Shown: positions 19,759-29,600 of the stretch, piece by piece
How positions within the stretch are numbered: the first letter of the stretch is position 1
Layout of the letters: each line of letters starts with the position of its first letter
Origin: Corynebacterium casei LMG S-19264
GTDB taxonomy: Bacteria; Actinomycetota; Actinomycetes; Mycobacteriales; Mycobacteriaceae
Length of the DNA stretch: 64,000 nt
Direction of reading: 5' to 3'
NCBI RefSeq assembly: GCF_000550785.1
Contig: NZ_CP004350.1
Location: forward strand, 1,902,009-1,966,008
Notes under the pieces: model-generated
Told to the model about the DNA's origin: nothing
Database searches by the model: none
What the model saw: the letters and a program-made list of their open reading frames with translations, nothing else
Made by a program: the position numbers and the translations under genes

Positions 19759-19802
19759 CACCTAACTATTCAGCATTTCTCGTGCAGGTAGTTAGGTGTT
19801 TT
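19759..19802 (+). terminator. Intrinsic terminator after tRNA-Arg
   Basis: CACCTAACTA (19759-19768) pairs with TAGTTAGGTG (19789-19798) and is followed by TTTT. It lies 14 bp beyond the tRNA end. Confidence 0.85.
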
Positions 19803-19832
19803 CATTTGTGCAGGCTGGCCTGTCTGCAGATC

Positions 19833-19871
19833 AAAATATCCCAGCGCATGTGCAATGCGCTGGGATATTTT
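19833..19871 (-). terminator. Perfect 17-bp hairpin after the 57-aa gene
   Basis: AAAATATCCCAGCGCAT (19833-19849) and its exact complement (19855-19871) around a 5-nt loop. A and T ends on both sides allow termination in both directions; the likely client is the small minus-strand gene at 19891-20064. Confidence 0.82.
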
Positions 19872-19890
19872 AAAAGCTTAAGGAACTAAA

Positions 19891-20064
19891 TTAGACCTGA
19901 GCTGCTACGTCAATCATCCACATGCCGTAGAGCAGAGCGCCCAGACCAATGGTCATGGCAGCTGCTGCTGGAATCCACGCGAGAAACTCACGAACGATAC
20001 CGTCTTCGGCGTCACGAGCTTCTGCCTCGTGTACATCACTTTCATGACGTGTTAATTCAGACAT
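19891..20064 (-). CDS. 57-aa single-pass membrane protein
   Basis: A short gene translated by hand from the minus strand. The product begins MSELTRHESDVHEAEARDA, continues with a charged stretch to about residue 26, then one hydrophobic helix at about 28-53 (FLAWIPAAAAMTIGLGALLY and on), ending IDVAAQV. GGAGG stands 6 nt before the ATG, which is a strong ribosome site, and a perfect terminator follows the stop at 19833-19871. The ribosome site, sensible composition and terminator together support a real gene. The function is unknown; it could be a small subunit or regulator of a membrane complex. Confidence 0.75.
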   Translation of the reverse strand: MSELTRHESDVHEAEARDAEDGIVREFLAWIPAAAAMTIGLGALLYGMWMIDVAAQV

Positions 20065-20181
20065 TCTTAATCCTCCGACTCACCTGAGCGCTATTAAACT
20101 TTCCTCATCATAACAGGAATTTTTCAATTCTAAACCTTTAATAAATGGGCGCCTACCCCATTCACGTGTAGGTCAAAATGA

Positions 20182-20493
20182 CTAGTCGGATTCCGTTACG
20201 CGTGCCGAGCCATCATCAGACTCCAGGGCATCCACGAATACGTCGCGGTCAGCAAACATAGCTTCCAGGTTGTCTTCCTCGCCAACAATCCACAGGCCAG
20301 TGGTTTCATCAAAAGTTAGCGCGGCTTCTGGATGAGAATCCAAGATGGACTCCATCGCTGCTTCCTGTTCTTCGCTTGGTTCCGCGGTCTCAAAGACGGC
20401 CGGATCCCCGATGATTTTAGACTGCTCTGGAAAGGCAGTGATTGAATATTTTTGGTATTGCTTCTCAGGACGCTCAAATAGCTCTTGGCTCAT
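20182..20493 (-). CDS. Conserved acidic hypothetical protein (103 aa)
   Basis: A small, strongly acidic soluble protein beginning MSQELFERPEKQYQKYSITAF. I recognise no domain. The second half is rich in Glu and Asp (ESILDSHPEAALTFDETTGLW, then EEDNLEAMFADRDVF). Two adjacent ATG codons (20496 and 20493) can start it; the second is better spaced from an upstream AGG. It lies alone between the 57-aa membrane protein gene and the pspC-like gene, all on the minus strand, separated from the latter by a terminator. Confidence 0.7.
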   Translation of the reverse strand: MSQELFERPEKQYQKYSITAFPEQSKIIGDPAVFETAEPSEEQEAAMESILDSHPEAALTFDETTGLWIVGEEDNLEAMFADRDVFVDALESDDGSARVTESD

Positions 20494-20550
20494 CATGCGC
20501 CTGATTCTACCCCGCACCTATCCCCTGTCATTCGCTGGGCAAAATACAAA

Positions 20551-20586
20551 CCGCACTCGGGATGCCAGTGACATCACCGAGTGCGG
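20551..20586 (-). terminator. Intrinsic terminator after pspC-like gene
   Basis: CCGCACTCGG (20551-20560) pairs with CCGAGTGCGG (20577-20586). On the minus strand it is followed by TTTGTATTTTG. It lies 59 bp beyond the stop of the gene at 20645. Confidence 0.8.
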
Positions 20587-20644
20587 TACGCGGAGGGTCT
20601 GAAGGTGTCTACTAGCTTGAATGAGCCTCCACCGGTTGCTGCTA

Positions 20645-20869
20645 TTAGTCACCCGCTGGGATAACTACCCACAGAACCAAGTACAGCAGCAGCTGTGGTC
20701 CTGGAAGCAGGAAGGACAGCAAGAACAGAACGCGGACTAGCGTTGCGTCAATGTTGTAGGTTTCTGCAATTCCGCCGAGAACACCAGCAACGTACTTGTT
20801 GGTGGCTGAACGGCGAAGGCTACGACGGTGGACTGGCTGCTCGTTGTACTGACCGTATTGGTTAGACAT
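20645..20869 (-). CDS. PspC-domain membrane protein
   Basis: A 74-aa protein. Residues about 15-74 form a PspC domain: a basic segment RRSLRRSATNKYVAGVLGGIAE, YNIDATLVRVLF and a hydrophobic helix LLSFLLPGPQLLLYLVLWVV ending IPAGD. PspC proteins sit in the cytoplasmic membrane and take part in envelope stress responses; stand-alone short forms are common in actinobacteria. GAGGAG is 12 nt upstream of the ATG. The leader upstream has nested inverted repeats (20888-20935). Confidence 0.85.
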   Translation of the reverse strand: MSNQYGQYNEQPVHRRSLRRSATNKYVAGVLGGIAETYNIDATLVRVLFLLSFLLPGPQLLLYLVLWVVIPAGD

Positions 20870-20887
20870 AATGTCTCACTTCTCCTC

Positions 20888-20935
20888 ATGGGTGTATGTG
20901 CCAACCTGGCACTAACTGTTTTTCGCTACACCCAT
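20888..20935. promoter_or_regulatory. Nested inverted repeats in the pspC-like leader
   Basis: Outer arms ATGGGTGTA (20888-20896) and TACACCCAT (20927-20935) enclose inner arms GTGCCA (20898-20903) and TGGCAC (20907-20912). They start 19 bp upstream of the start codon. This may be a folded 5' leader or overlapping operators. Confidence 0.4.
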
Positions 20936-21054
20936 AATTAAACGCATCTGAGATGCTTCGCGCATCGGGGATCCACCCTGAGTTTTCACTGATATTGTTC
21001 AGCAACCTACCCTTAGGACTTTCCGCGGAGAGTCCGACCTGCGTTAGAAGCTAA

Positions 21055-21531
21055 CTAGCATTCCCCGTAACCAGGAACGTTGTTGACATCCAAGATGCCC
21101 TTGAGGAAACGCTGCAAGGATGGGACATCTTCTGGCTTCAAATGGTCAAAGACCAAGCGGCGCACTGATTCCACATGGTCTGGTGCCGAAGATTCCAGGC
21201 GGCGTGCGCCCTCATCGGTCAAGCAGACCATTACGCCACGAGCATCGCCCTCACTCTTGCACTTATTGACAAAGCCACGGCGTTCCATTCGCGTGACCTG
21301 GTGAGAAGTTCGGGAACGGTCCCATTCCAGGAAGTTGCACAGCTCTCGAAGACGCATTTGATGATTTTCTGCGTCGGACAAAGTCGCCAATACCGCAAAT
21401 TCCGGCATGGAGAGTTCCCCACCAGCTTGCAAGGTATTTTCCATACCCCGATCTAGTTTTCGTGTAGCGGCAAGAATTAGCTGCCACAGTTCTTGCTCTT
21501 CGTCGCTTAACCACCGCGGCTGTTCAATCAT
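21055..21531 (-). CDS. MarR-family transcriptional regulator
   Basis: A 158-aa winged-helix protein of MarR type. It has N-terminal helices (EEQELWQLILAATRKLDRGMEN), the DNA-binding core with MRLRELCNFLEWDRSRTSHQVTRMERRGFV (about 72-101), the wing EGDARGVMVCLTDEGARRLE and C-terminal dimer helices. Such proteins repress drug-efflux or stress genes and respond to small phenolic ligands. It is monocistronic, with no clear ribosome site before the ATG, so a leaderless transcript is possible. Its target is not evident; the neighbours are the pspC-like gene and the DNA-repair operon. Confidence 0.9.
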   Translation of the reverse strand: MIEQPRWLSDEEQELWQLILAATRKLDRGMENTLQAGGELSMPEFAVLATLSDAENHQMRLRELCNFLEWDRSRTSHQVTRMERRGFVNKCKSEGDARGVMVCLTDEGARRLESSAPDHVESVRRLVFDHLKPEDVPSLQRFLKGILDVNNVPGYGEC

Positions 21532-21702
21532 AGGAGATAATTTACCCTAATTTTTTAGAAAGGTTTATAGGTGTGACTATTTGGAGTCCCGAATCATATT
21601 GAATAAGACTCCCGGTCACAATAAGATTAGCAATAGTTTGCGATAAGAAATCGCGCCACGGTAACTATGTTCTAATAAGAATTTCTTGAACCGGGCTAAA
21701 GC

Positions 21703-24357
21703 CTATCCTATTGGTGCTGCGGACTTGAGCTGATCGATGTCCAGGAAGGTGCTATCCGGCACCCTGTCATAGCGTGCAGGCTCGCAGGTAAACACAATGA
21801 CCTGGGACTTCTCCCCCACATCGGCAAACAGCGTTGCCATCAGTTGGATACGACTGGCATCGGTACTTCCCAATGCATCATCGACGACAACCGGAGCACC
21901 TTGTTCACCGCTTGTAGAGAGCAATTCAGCAATAGCAAAGCGGGTTAGAATCGCCATTTGTTCCCTTGCTCCGCCGGAGAGATCTTGCATGCCGACAGTA
22001 ACCCCATCTAGGGTACGTTTTTCTACAACCAGATCATCACTGAGGTGGAATTGCACCTCGCCGTTGAACACACGCCCGGCGAGCTGACCTAGTTTCTGAG
22101 CAAATGGTGCCGCATAGCGTTCCCGTGCCTCACGTTGATGACCTAGAAGAACCTCACGCAAACGCTTGACGGCCAAAGCACGTTGCTCAACTGCCTGCAG
22201 AATATTGCGAGCTAATTCTTCAGCCGCTTCTGCTTTCTCCACGCGCTCAGCCACACCAGATTGCATCTGGATGTGCCCCGTCATAGAAATCTGCTCATTC
22301 TCAGCATTGCGGTGTTTGGCCTGAAGGTTGTCTAACTGTGCCCGCGCACCGCGAGCAAGGCTCTGCGCCAAGTCTGGTTTAGCTGCCTCAAGCTTTTCGC
22401 GTGCTTGAGCTACGTCCTCATTGACCTTCCCCAGAGCTGTTTCGGCATCCAGTGCTTGCTGCTCAAGCGCTTCGTCAGAGGTAGTTTCCTTAAGCACCTT
22501 GAGTTCGTGATCCAGGCGTTCTATTTGCTTGTTCGCTTGCTCAGCTTCAGATTGAATCTTGATCAAAGCATTGCGCGCAGGACGCTCCGCCCACGGCTTC
22601 AGCTTTGCCTCAGCCTTCTCCACCGCATTATTAGCGTTCTCTTCTGCTTCTTCAGCCTCCGAGATCTCCAATTCAGCCTTCTCAATTGCCGCTGAATCAG
22701 GGACTTCATCGATTTCTTCAACCGCTGCAGCCCGCGCGCGCAACTCCTCAAGGTCTTCGCCATCCAAAATCCGCTTGAGCTCAGCTTCATGCTGTTCGCG
22801 CTGTTGGAGTAGTTCTCGATATTTATCACGCTTGGCACGAACCGCGTCTACATCAGTGCAGTCCAGCTTTTCTAGTTCAAGCTCTAGCTCTTCAGTGGTT
22901 GCGGTAATCTTGCGGTCCAGCTCTTGGGCTGAGTCAGCGCCCGTGCCTGGTTCATATCGCGCGGTAACGTCCCCAATGTTCAGTGTTAGCCCTGGTGTCA
23001 GTTCCACGTTCTGGCCAGAAGCGCCAACGTCCAGCTCCTCACCGTTGACGCTTATCTGCTGCGAAGTCGCTGAAGTCAGAACCAATTTGGCCACCGCAGC
23101 TTCACGCAGGCGGCGATTAAGCTCTAGCTCTTGCTCAAGCTTTTCCACGCGTTGAAGATCCCTATCAACCACCGCGGGTCCAAACTTCTCAACCTCGGAA
23201 CGGACCGCAGAAAGCTTCTCAGCGTGTTCCTCAACCTGAGCAGACTTGGAAATTAGTTCATGAGCCTGGCGCTTCTTCTGAAGCTCCGCCAGTGAAATTC
23301 GCGCCTGCTTCGAGCGCTCTCGTGCCTGGGTATAGAGCTTCTTCGCAGACTCGACCTCGGCGTTGAGCCCCGCGACTTCTTGTTCTTCTTCCTTAGCTTT
23401 CGTTTCCGCAGACTCGACTGCCTCGTTGATCTTTTTCGACTCTTTGACTGCCGCATCAAGTGATTCACGCAGCTTTGCGCGTTCATCACGTCGGGACTGC
23501 GCAAGTTCCAAGCCCTGCCGCGCAACTTCTTGGTCTTTGAGTAGGCCATTTACAGTGGACTGCAGTCCCTCAATCTCTTTGAGCTGCTGTTCTGCCTCTT
23601 CAACTTCCTTGCGCGCACCTGGAATCTTTTCATCGGCAGTGCGCTGCTGCTCCTGAGCCTTTTCGAAGCGTTCCACATATTCGGCTAGAGCTGCGAGAGC
23701 TTCGGACGCTGACTCAAGTTCATCGGAAGCTGCACTGTGCTCTGCACGTGCTGCCTTGAGTTCCTTGGCCTCAATACCGGTCTTTAGCGAGTAATAGCGC
23801 TCATAAGTCGCATCAACCTGCTTCATCAGTTTCGTGGCAGCCTCAGCATCCTCGCCAAGAACTGCTTCTTCCCCAGTCTGATTGCTCAGAACACCAGCAA
23901 CGCTAGAAATGCCCGCTGCTTTGATGCCCTCATGCAGGTCATCTTGGTTCAAGAACATGGCATCAAAGAGGTTGCGGTCGAGATGCCTGCTCAAAAACTC
24001 ATTGAGCTGGGTCTCTGCCTCTTCACCTTTGTACATATTGTGGCTCGGTTCGAGTACTTCCAACAGCGCGGAAGCCTGCTTGATCCACTGCTTAGAAAGC
24101 TTGAGACGGTACGGTCCGACGCTAAATTCCATGGCGGCCTGTGGGCTGACATCGGCGTTTACCGTCTGCAGCGCTTTAACAGCTGTCGCTTTACTGCTGA
24201 ACTTATAGTTGAACAGCGCATCGATACCTTTAAGAATGGTTGTCTTACCGGCCTCATTGCGCCCATGGATGATGGTGACACCAGTATCCGGAATGTCATT
24301 GACTTTGAGATGATTAACACCGCGGAAGTCGGTGAGCTCGATGGAATGGATTTTCAT
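21703..24357 (-). CDS. Rad50/SbcC-like ATPase (YhaN type)
   Basis: An 884-aa SMC-like ATPase. The N-terminal Walker A is GRNEAGKTT near residue 35, and the C-terminal signature LSGGAREQMAILTRFAIAELL and Walker B PVVVDDALGSTD lie near 790-840. The middle is long coiled coil (about 190-430 and 480-750, Glu/Lys/Ala-rich) split by a compact segment at about 430-475. No CxxC zinc hook is present, so dimerisation at the coil tip must differ from classical Rad50/SbcC. It works with the metallophosphoesterase encoded just upstream as a nuclease complex for DNA ends. The frame opens at 24369, but the ATG at 24357 is 1 bp past the nuclease stop and begins MKIHSIELTDFRG. Confidence 0.87.
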   Translation of the reverse strand: MKIHSIELTDFRGVNHLKVNDIPDTGVTIIHGRNEAGKTTILKGIDALFNYKFSSKATAVKALQTVNADVSPQAAMEFSVGPYRLKLSKQWIKQASALLEVLEPSHNMYKGEEAETQLNEFLSRHLDRNLFDAMFLNQDDLHEGIKAAGISSVAGVLSNQTGEEAVLGEDAEAATKLMKQVDATYERYYSLKTGIEAKELKAARAEHSAASDELESASEALAALAEYVERFEKAQEQQRTADEKIPGARKEVEEAEQQLKEIEGLQSTVNGLLKDQEVARQGLELAQSRRDERAKLRESLDAAVKESKKINEAVESAETKAKEEEQEVAGLNAEVESAKKLYTQARERSKQARISLAELQKKRQAHELISKSAQVEEHAEKLSAVRSEVEKFGPAVVDRDLQRVEKLEQELELNRRLREAAVAKLVLTSATSQQISVNGEELDVGASGQNVELTPGLTLNIGDVTARYEPGTGADSAQELDRKITATTEELELELEKLDCTDVDAVRAKRDKYRELLQQREQHEAELKRILDGEDLEELRARAAAVEEIDEVPDSAAIEKAELEISEAEEAEENANNAVEKAEAKLKPWAERPARNALIKIQSEAEQANKQIERLDHELKVLKETTSDEALEQQALDAETALGKVNEDVAQAREKLEAAKPDLAQSLARGARAQLDNLQAKHRNAENEQISMTGHIQMQSGVAERVEKAEAAEELARNILQAVEQRALAVKRLREVLLGHQREARERYAAPFAQKLGQLAGRVFNGEVQFHLSDDLVVEKRTLDGVTVGMQDLSGGAREQMAILTRFAIAELLSTSGEQGAPVVVDDALGSTDASRIQLMATLFADVGEKSQVIVFTCEPARYDRVPDSTFLDIDQLKSAAPIG

Positions 24358-24358
24358 C

Positions 24359-25522
24359 TTAAGAAGCATCCTTTCGAGTCAGACGAAACAACAAGTTCGC
24401 AGCATCACGAGAAATAGAGTCAGGATCATTGTGGATATCCGCCATCAGCTCATCCAAGGCGCTGGCGGCAAAGCCAGTCAAAGACAAGTTGGCAAGCTCA
24501 TCTTCTTCCGGTGCCAGGTATAAGTCCATGACCCGCTGACGAGGTTTCAGTGATGCGAAAACTGGCTCCAATTGTTCAATCGCGGCATCAAGCCGGGTTT
24601 GCGCAGCGAGGTTAATAGTTCCACGCAGGCCATACTTGATCACCGTGCGGTGTTTATCCGGATAATCATTGAGCTGCTGGATGAAGCGCTCGACGTCATC
24701 TTCGCTGTTGACATCCATGTCTATGGATTCGAAGATCCACTGCCCAATGGCTTCTTTCTCCACGGTGACCTGGGCTTGCGCGGCTGAGTCCTTTTCAATG
24801 GTGATTACCAAAGCGTTTCCGGAATCAGACTCCCCGCCGCCCGCGGGAAGATGCCTGAAATCTGTGGTCTCAGGCGAACCGGAAAACCACACGGCGCCAG
24901 TGCTGCCCAGCTCCATGGTTGAGTGGGTGTCCCCCAGCGCCAGGTAATCAATGACGCCGTCCCGAACCTTAGACTCGACATTGCCCAAATCAATGGAGTC
25001 CAGCTTGTCTGCATCACCCCAGCCGTGAATCTGGCCGTGGCCAATTGCGACGCGGATTCCAGCAGTCGGCTCCAGTGTCCCCAGCATCTCAGCCACCAAG
25101 TCGTGGGTTGCGGTGCGTGCCTTATAGGGCGCGCCCACAATTTCTACGCCCTCGCGCAAGACATAGGGCTCATAATCAGCAATAACGTGAACATCCGGCG
25201 CGGTCTCTTTATTGACCGCGGTGAAAAACACCGAGTCCGCAATGAGCGGATCGTGGTTGCCAGGCAGCAAGAACACCGGCACGGGAAGCTTTTCTAGTGC
25301 CTCCCGGGCGCGGCCAGTGACTTGGCTGCTCAAAGAATTGCGTTCAAATACATCACCCGCAACGACGATAAATTCAGCGCCGGTGCGCTCGGCCAACTCC
25401 CCTAGCCGCTTAATTGATTCCAGCCGGGCATCATCAAAGCGGGCTTGGGCCTCGCCGGAGAGAAACCAGCGCTGCATCCCCAGCTGAAAATCTGAGGTAT
25501 GAATAAACGTCGTTTTGTTCAT
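24359..25522 (-). CDS. Mre11/SbcD-like metallophosphoesterase (YhaO type)
   Basis: A 387-aa calcineurin-like nuclease. Metal-site motifs are in order: HTSDFQLGMQ (residue 8 on), VVAGDVFERN, LPGNHDPL, IGHGQIHGWGD and YLALGDTHST. The first motif has DFQ where classical Mre11 has DxH, a change I believe is common in actinobacterial members. It forms the nuclease half of a complex with the ATPase encoded immediately downstream; stop and start are 1 bp apart. It belongs to the DNA repair exonuclease group that processes double-strand ends or hairpins. Confidence 0.88.
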   Translation of the reverse strand: MNKTTFIHTSDFQLGMQRWFLSGEAQARFDDARLESIKRLGELAERTGAEFIVVAGDVFERNSLSSQVTGRAREALEKLPVPVFLLPGNHDPLIADSVFFTAVNKETAPDVHVIADYEPYVLREGVEIVGAPYKARTATHDLVAEMLGTLEPTAGIRVAIGHGQIHGWGDADKLDSIDLGNVESKVRDGVIDYLALGDTHSTMELGSTGAVWFSGSPETTDFRHLPAGGGESDSGNALVITIEKDSAAQAQVTVEKEAIGQWIFESIDMDVNSEDDVERFIQQLNDYPDKHRTVIKYGLRGTINLAAQTRLDAAIEQLEPVFASLKPRQRVMDLYLAPEEDELANLSLTGFAASALDELMADIHNDPDSISRDAANLLFRLTRKDAS

Positions 25523-25569
25523 GTCACCGTTCTAGCATGCCTTTCGGACATCCGCCGTGAGCAGCAATT

Positions 25570-26682
25570 TTAGGAGTTTTTATCCGTCATAAAGTGGTAG
25601 AGATCTTCAATGTCGCTCACCGCGCGCAGCAAATCCACATTGGTGTGCGACACTGCGCGCATTGCTTTGCGCAGCAGGTCCGGGTCCGAGTCATCGAGCG
25701 CCGGAGCAACCTTCGGCTCCGGCATATCCGGCAAGTCACGGCCATTCCAGAACAAGTCATTGTTGACCGAACGGGCCTTGCTCGGATTATTCGCCGCAGC
25801 CCCCTGTGCTGTACCTGATCCGCTAGCGGCATTCGAGGTGACGCTGTCGGGCATGTCCGCGCTGTCTTCATCGCTTGCCTCGGCAGCTGATTCATCCGCG
25901 ACCTTTTGCGCGGCATCCATCACCATGGTTTCCAGGGCCTGGATATTTATTCCGCGCAGGGCAAACAGCTGCAGCGGGTCAGCATCAATACGCGCCGCCA
26001 AGCGGTCGGCAACAGCCACGATGTGCTTGCACACATGGCCGTAGTCAGGACAGTCACAATCCATCCGCACGTCATCGGCAGTCGGCGCGAGCAGCAGGTC
26101 AAGGACCTCCGAGTGCAGGTCACCGCGCATGGCGGCGCGAATAGAGTTGGCACTTCGCGCCAACATGCCAGTGAGCTTTTCGATGTCTTCTTTGTCCCGA
26201 TACGGCAACTGAATCAACACAGAAAATGGTTGATTCTGCGAGCCGGCAACCTGGCCGTGGACTGCACTCACACGCAAATCCAGATCCACCACATGGCCGC
26301 TGCGTGCATACTGGCGTCCGCGTGCCAGCCGGCCTGAATCCGTCGTAGTGGTCACGAACTTCATGATTCGCTCAGCAGCCGGATTGAAGATGCTATCGCG
26401 TGGTTTATCGGACGTAATCCGCTTCGACCAGCGCGGCTGCTGCCGATTATGAAACTCAACTGCGGCTTCTTCAATCGACTCCCGGGTCAGCGCCCTTTCC
26501 GGCTGCTTCTTTTCGGGCTGGGCTTTCTCAGTCTGGGCTTTCTCAGGCAGGGTCTCTTCGGCGGATTCCACCTTGCGGCGCTTGCCAAAGTTCACATAGG
26601 TGACATTGTCTTCATCACCACGGCCCGGCACACCTTTTGCGCGGCCCTTCTTATTGTTATCAGGAGTATCTCGAGGTGACAT
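25570..26682 (-). CDS. SWIM zinc-finger protein
   Basis: A 370-aa protein with a SWIM zinc finger at residues 209-220 (CDCPDYGHVCKH: C209, C211, C218, H220). The N-terminal 70 residues are charged and repetitive (EKAQ/EKKQ runs) and probably disordered, with the same in the Ala/Ser/Asp-rich stretch around 255-310. SWIM proteins bind DNA or partner proteins and are regularly encoded next to a SNF2 helicase in actinobacteria. Here the helicase ends 3 bp before this start, so the two are one operon and probably one complex. Confidence 0.85.
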   Translation of the reverse strand: MSPRDTPDNNKKGRAKGVPGRGDEDNVTYVNFGKRRKVESAEETLPEKAQTEKAQPEKKQPERALTRESIEEAAVEFHNRQQPRWSKRITSDKPRDSIFNPAAERIMKFVTTTTDSGRLARGRQYARSGHVVDLDLRVSAVHGQVAGSQNQPFSVLIQLPYRDKEDIEKLTGMLARSANSIRAAMRGDLHSEVLDLLLAPTADDVRMDCDCPDYGHVCKHIVAVADRLAARIDADPLQLFALRGINIQALETMVMDAAQKVADESAAEASDEDSADMPDSVTSNAASGSGTAQGAAANNPSKARSVNNDLFWNGRDLPDMPEPKVAPALDDSDPDLLRKAMRAVSHTNVDLLRAVSDIEDLYHFMTDKNS

Positions 26683-26685
26683 TGC

Positions 26686-29600
26686 CTAACTCTCCCTCTC
26701 TCGATAACTCATCAATTGCGCCAGCTGCTCCGGATTCAGCTCCGTGATCCAGCCTTCGCCTTCCCCAACCACGGCACCAGCAAGTTGTGTCTTGCCGTCT
26801 AGAATATCCTGAATGGATTCTTCCAGCGTACCGGCAGTAATCATCTTGTACACCTGCACGTTCTTGCTCTGGCCGATGCGGAAAGCGCGGTCCGTCGCCT
26901 GGTTTTCCACCGCGGGGTTCCACCAGCGGTCCATATGGACTACCACGTTTGCCGCGGTCAGGTTCAAACCAGTACCGCCGGCTTTCAGCGACAGGATCAT
27001 CGCCGGTGGGCCATCGGCAGCCTGAAACTCCGTGACCATGTCATCTCGTCGATTCTTTGGCACACCACCGTGCAAGAAAGGAATCTTCGCGCCCAACTGA
27101 GCAGTCAGATAAGGCTGCAAAATATCGCCAAAAGCCTTGTACTGCGTGAAAATCAGAACTCGTTCATCGTGGGTAACCGCAGAGTCCAAAATCTCCATCA
27201 GCTTTTCCACCTTGCCCGAACGGTGCCGGCCCTTGGACGTCACCGGAGAACCATCACCCAAGTAGTGCGAAGGGTGGTTACAAATCTGCTTGATGCGCGT
27301 CAGCGAGGACAACACCAGTCCGCGCAGCGCCATGCCCTTCGGCGCGTTTTGCATGCGCAGCTGGATGTCCTCCACCAACGCCGTGTACAACGCGGCCTGC
27401 TCAGAGGTCATGGTGACCGTCAAAATCTCTTCTGACTTCTCCGGCAAGTCATCAATGATCGCCGAGTCAGTCTTGAGCCTGCGCATGATAAACGGCGCTG
27501 TCAGCTGACGCAGACGATCGGTCATGTCCTCGTCTTGGTACTTCTCAATGGCGGAAGCAAAATGGTTGCGGAAAAACGACGCTGATCCCAGCACACCAGG
27601 ATTACAGAAGTCCAAGATGGAACGCATTTCGGACAGGCGGTTTTCCACTGGCGTACCAGTCAGCGCTATTCGATGCCGCGAAGGCAGACTTCGCACTGCT
27701 TTCGATGAACGAGTCGAAGAGTTCTTAATCGCCTGCGCCTCATCCAGCACCACGCGATCCCATGCCACCATGCCAAGGACTTTGAAGTCACGGCTGATGG
27801 TTCCATAGCTGGTCACTACCAAATCATGCTCGGCGGCAGAAGTCAGAAGTTCCTGGTCTTTCGCACGAGTTGAGCCGTGGTGGACCATAACCTTTAAATC
27901 CGGCACGAACTTGTGCGCCTCACGCACCCAGTTTCCCACCACCGAAGTTGGTGCCACAACCAATGTCGGCCCGGTGGATTCTCCTCGGTCTTTTTCGACC
28001 GCGAGCAAAGTAAGAAGCTGCAGGGTTTTGCCCAGGCCCATGTCATCGGCAAGCACTGCGCCCACGTTGTTGCGCGACATCCAATACAACCAATCCACGC
28101 CGCGATGCTGATAATCACGCAACTCCGCATGCACGGAATCTGGGATTTTCACGCGCGTCGGCGCTGGCGTTTCCATGCCACCCAACATGGAGGAATGCCA
28201 CTGCGAGCCCGCAAACTCAATCGGCTCCTTAGCCATAGCTTCCAGCGCGAGCTCTCGTAGCTCAGCCATTGTGGCCACGCCGAAGTCCGCGTCTTCTTCC
28301 TTCAGCTGCAGGTTAAACTCTTCGAGCTTGCGCTCAACCTCGGCAACCTTGTCCTGCCAACCTGGTTCTTCCAGCATGCGCATGCGTTCGGCCTCGCGGG
28401 CCAAAGCGTCCAGCTCCTTGCGCATGCGCGTCTTGGAATTGGACGCCAGCTGGTCCATGTACTCGGTGATTTTGCCCAGCGCGGTGCGGTCCGCCATGAC
28501 CCACTCGCCGCGCAGACGAATCAGTCCGGTCTTGGAGTTGACCAGCTGTTGCATCTCTTCATCCGACAACTCCATATCGCCAACCGAGAGCTTCCAGTCA
28601 TATTCGACCAGCTGGTCCATGCCAAGCTTCTTCTGCAGCGGCGAATCCCCGCTAAGTTCCTTGGTTACCAACTTGGCTGAGGCCGCCATCTGTGTCCACG
28701 CCTTTGGCAACATGACCGTATAGCCTGCTGCTTTCAGTGCCGATGCATCGTCACTGACAAACTCCACCAATGCTGAAGTGTCCAGGTAGACGTCCCAGTC
28801 GCCGGCACCTTCATCGAAATAGTTCGGGGTCTTCGAAGCCTGCGGATCCACCCGCGGGCTAATACTTATCGCACGACGACGCGATTCTTTCAGCTTTTCC
28901 AAGCTACTGCGGTCCAAGCGACCCTCATGAATTGGCCGCGGGGAATCTGCACCCGAGCGAACGCACACGCGCACTGGCCACAACGCGCTTTCCGATGTCT
29001 TCGGTGCGGACGGTGAGTCATCTACTTCAGACTCTGTCTCAAACGGTTCTTCAACAATGAACACCACACCCAGATCGACTGCAGTGATGGAATCTTTCCA
29101 CTCATTAAGCCCGCGCAGCAGCTGCGCGCGACCACGCGCGATTGGAGTGGTCTGCAGCAACGCCTTGGCAAAATCGTGCCATGGATAAGGACGCGGATGG
29201 CTGGTCAGATCTGCCAACTGCGTGTAGACAATCCAGTGCGTTAAATCATCCGCCATGTCCTCTGACAAGGAACGGTTATTGATAGTCAAAATCCCCGGTG
29301 CAGCCGCCACCATCTCTGCCAGCCAGCCGCGCTCCCCCAGACCATTAGCCAGCTGCCACATTGGATACCACTCGCCGGCCTGATAGCTCAGGCGGATGGT
29401 CACACGTCCTGCCCGCGCGAAGCGGGTCAGTCCGCGGTAAGCGCGAATAATCCACTGCAGGTCCGGGGCGATGGCCGCGCGCTGCTCTGCGGGAATGACT
29501 CCGCGTTGTTCTTCGTCATCTAGATACGCCAATTGAGATAGCGCCACGACGGCATCGGCAGGCCCAAAGCGTGCCATCGGAGCCATCAACTCAACGTTCT

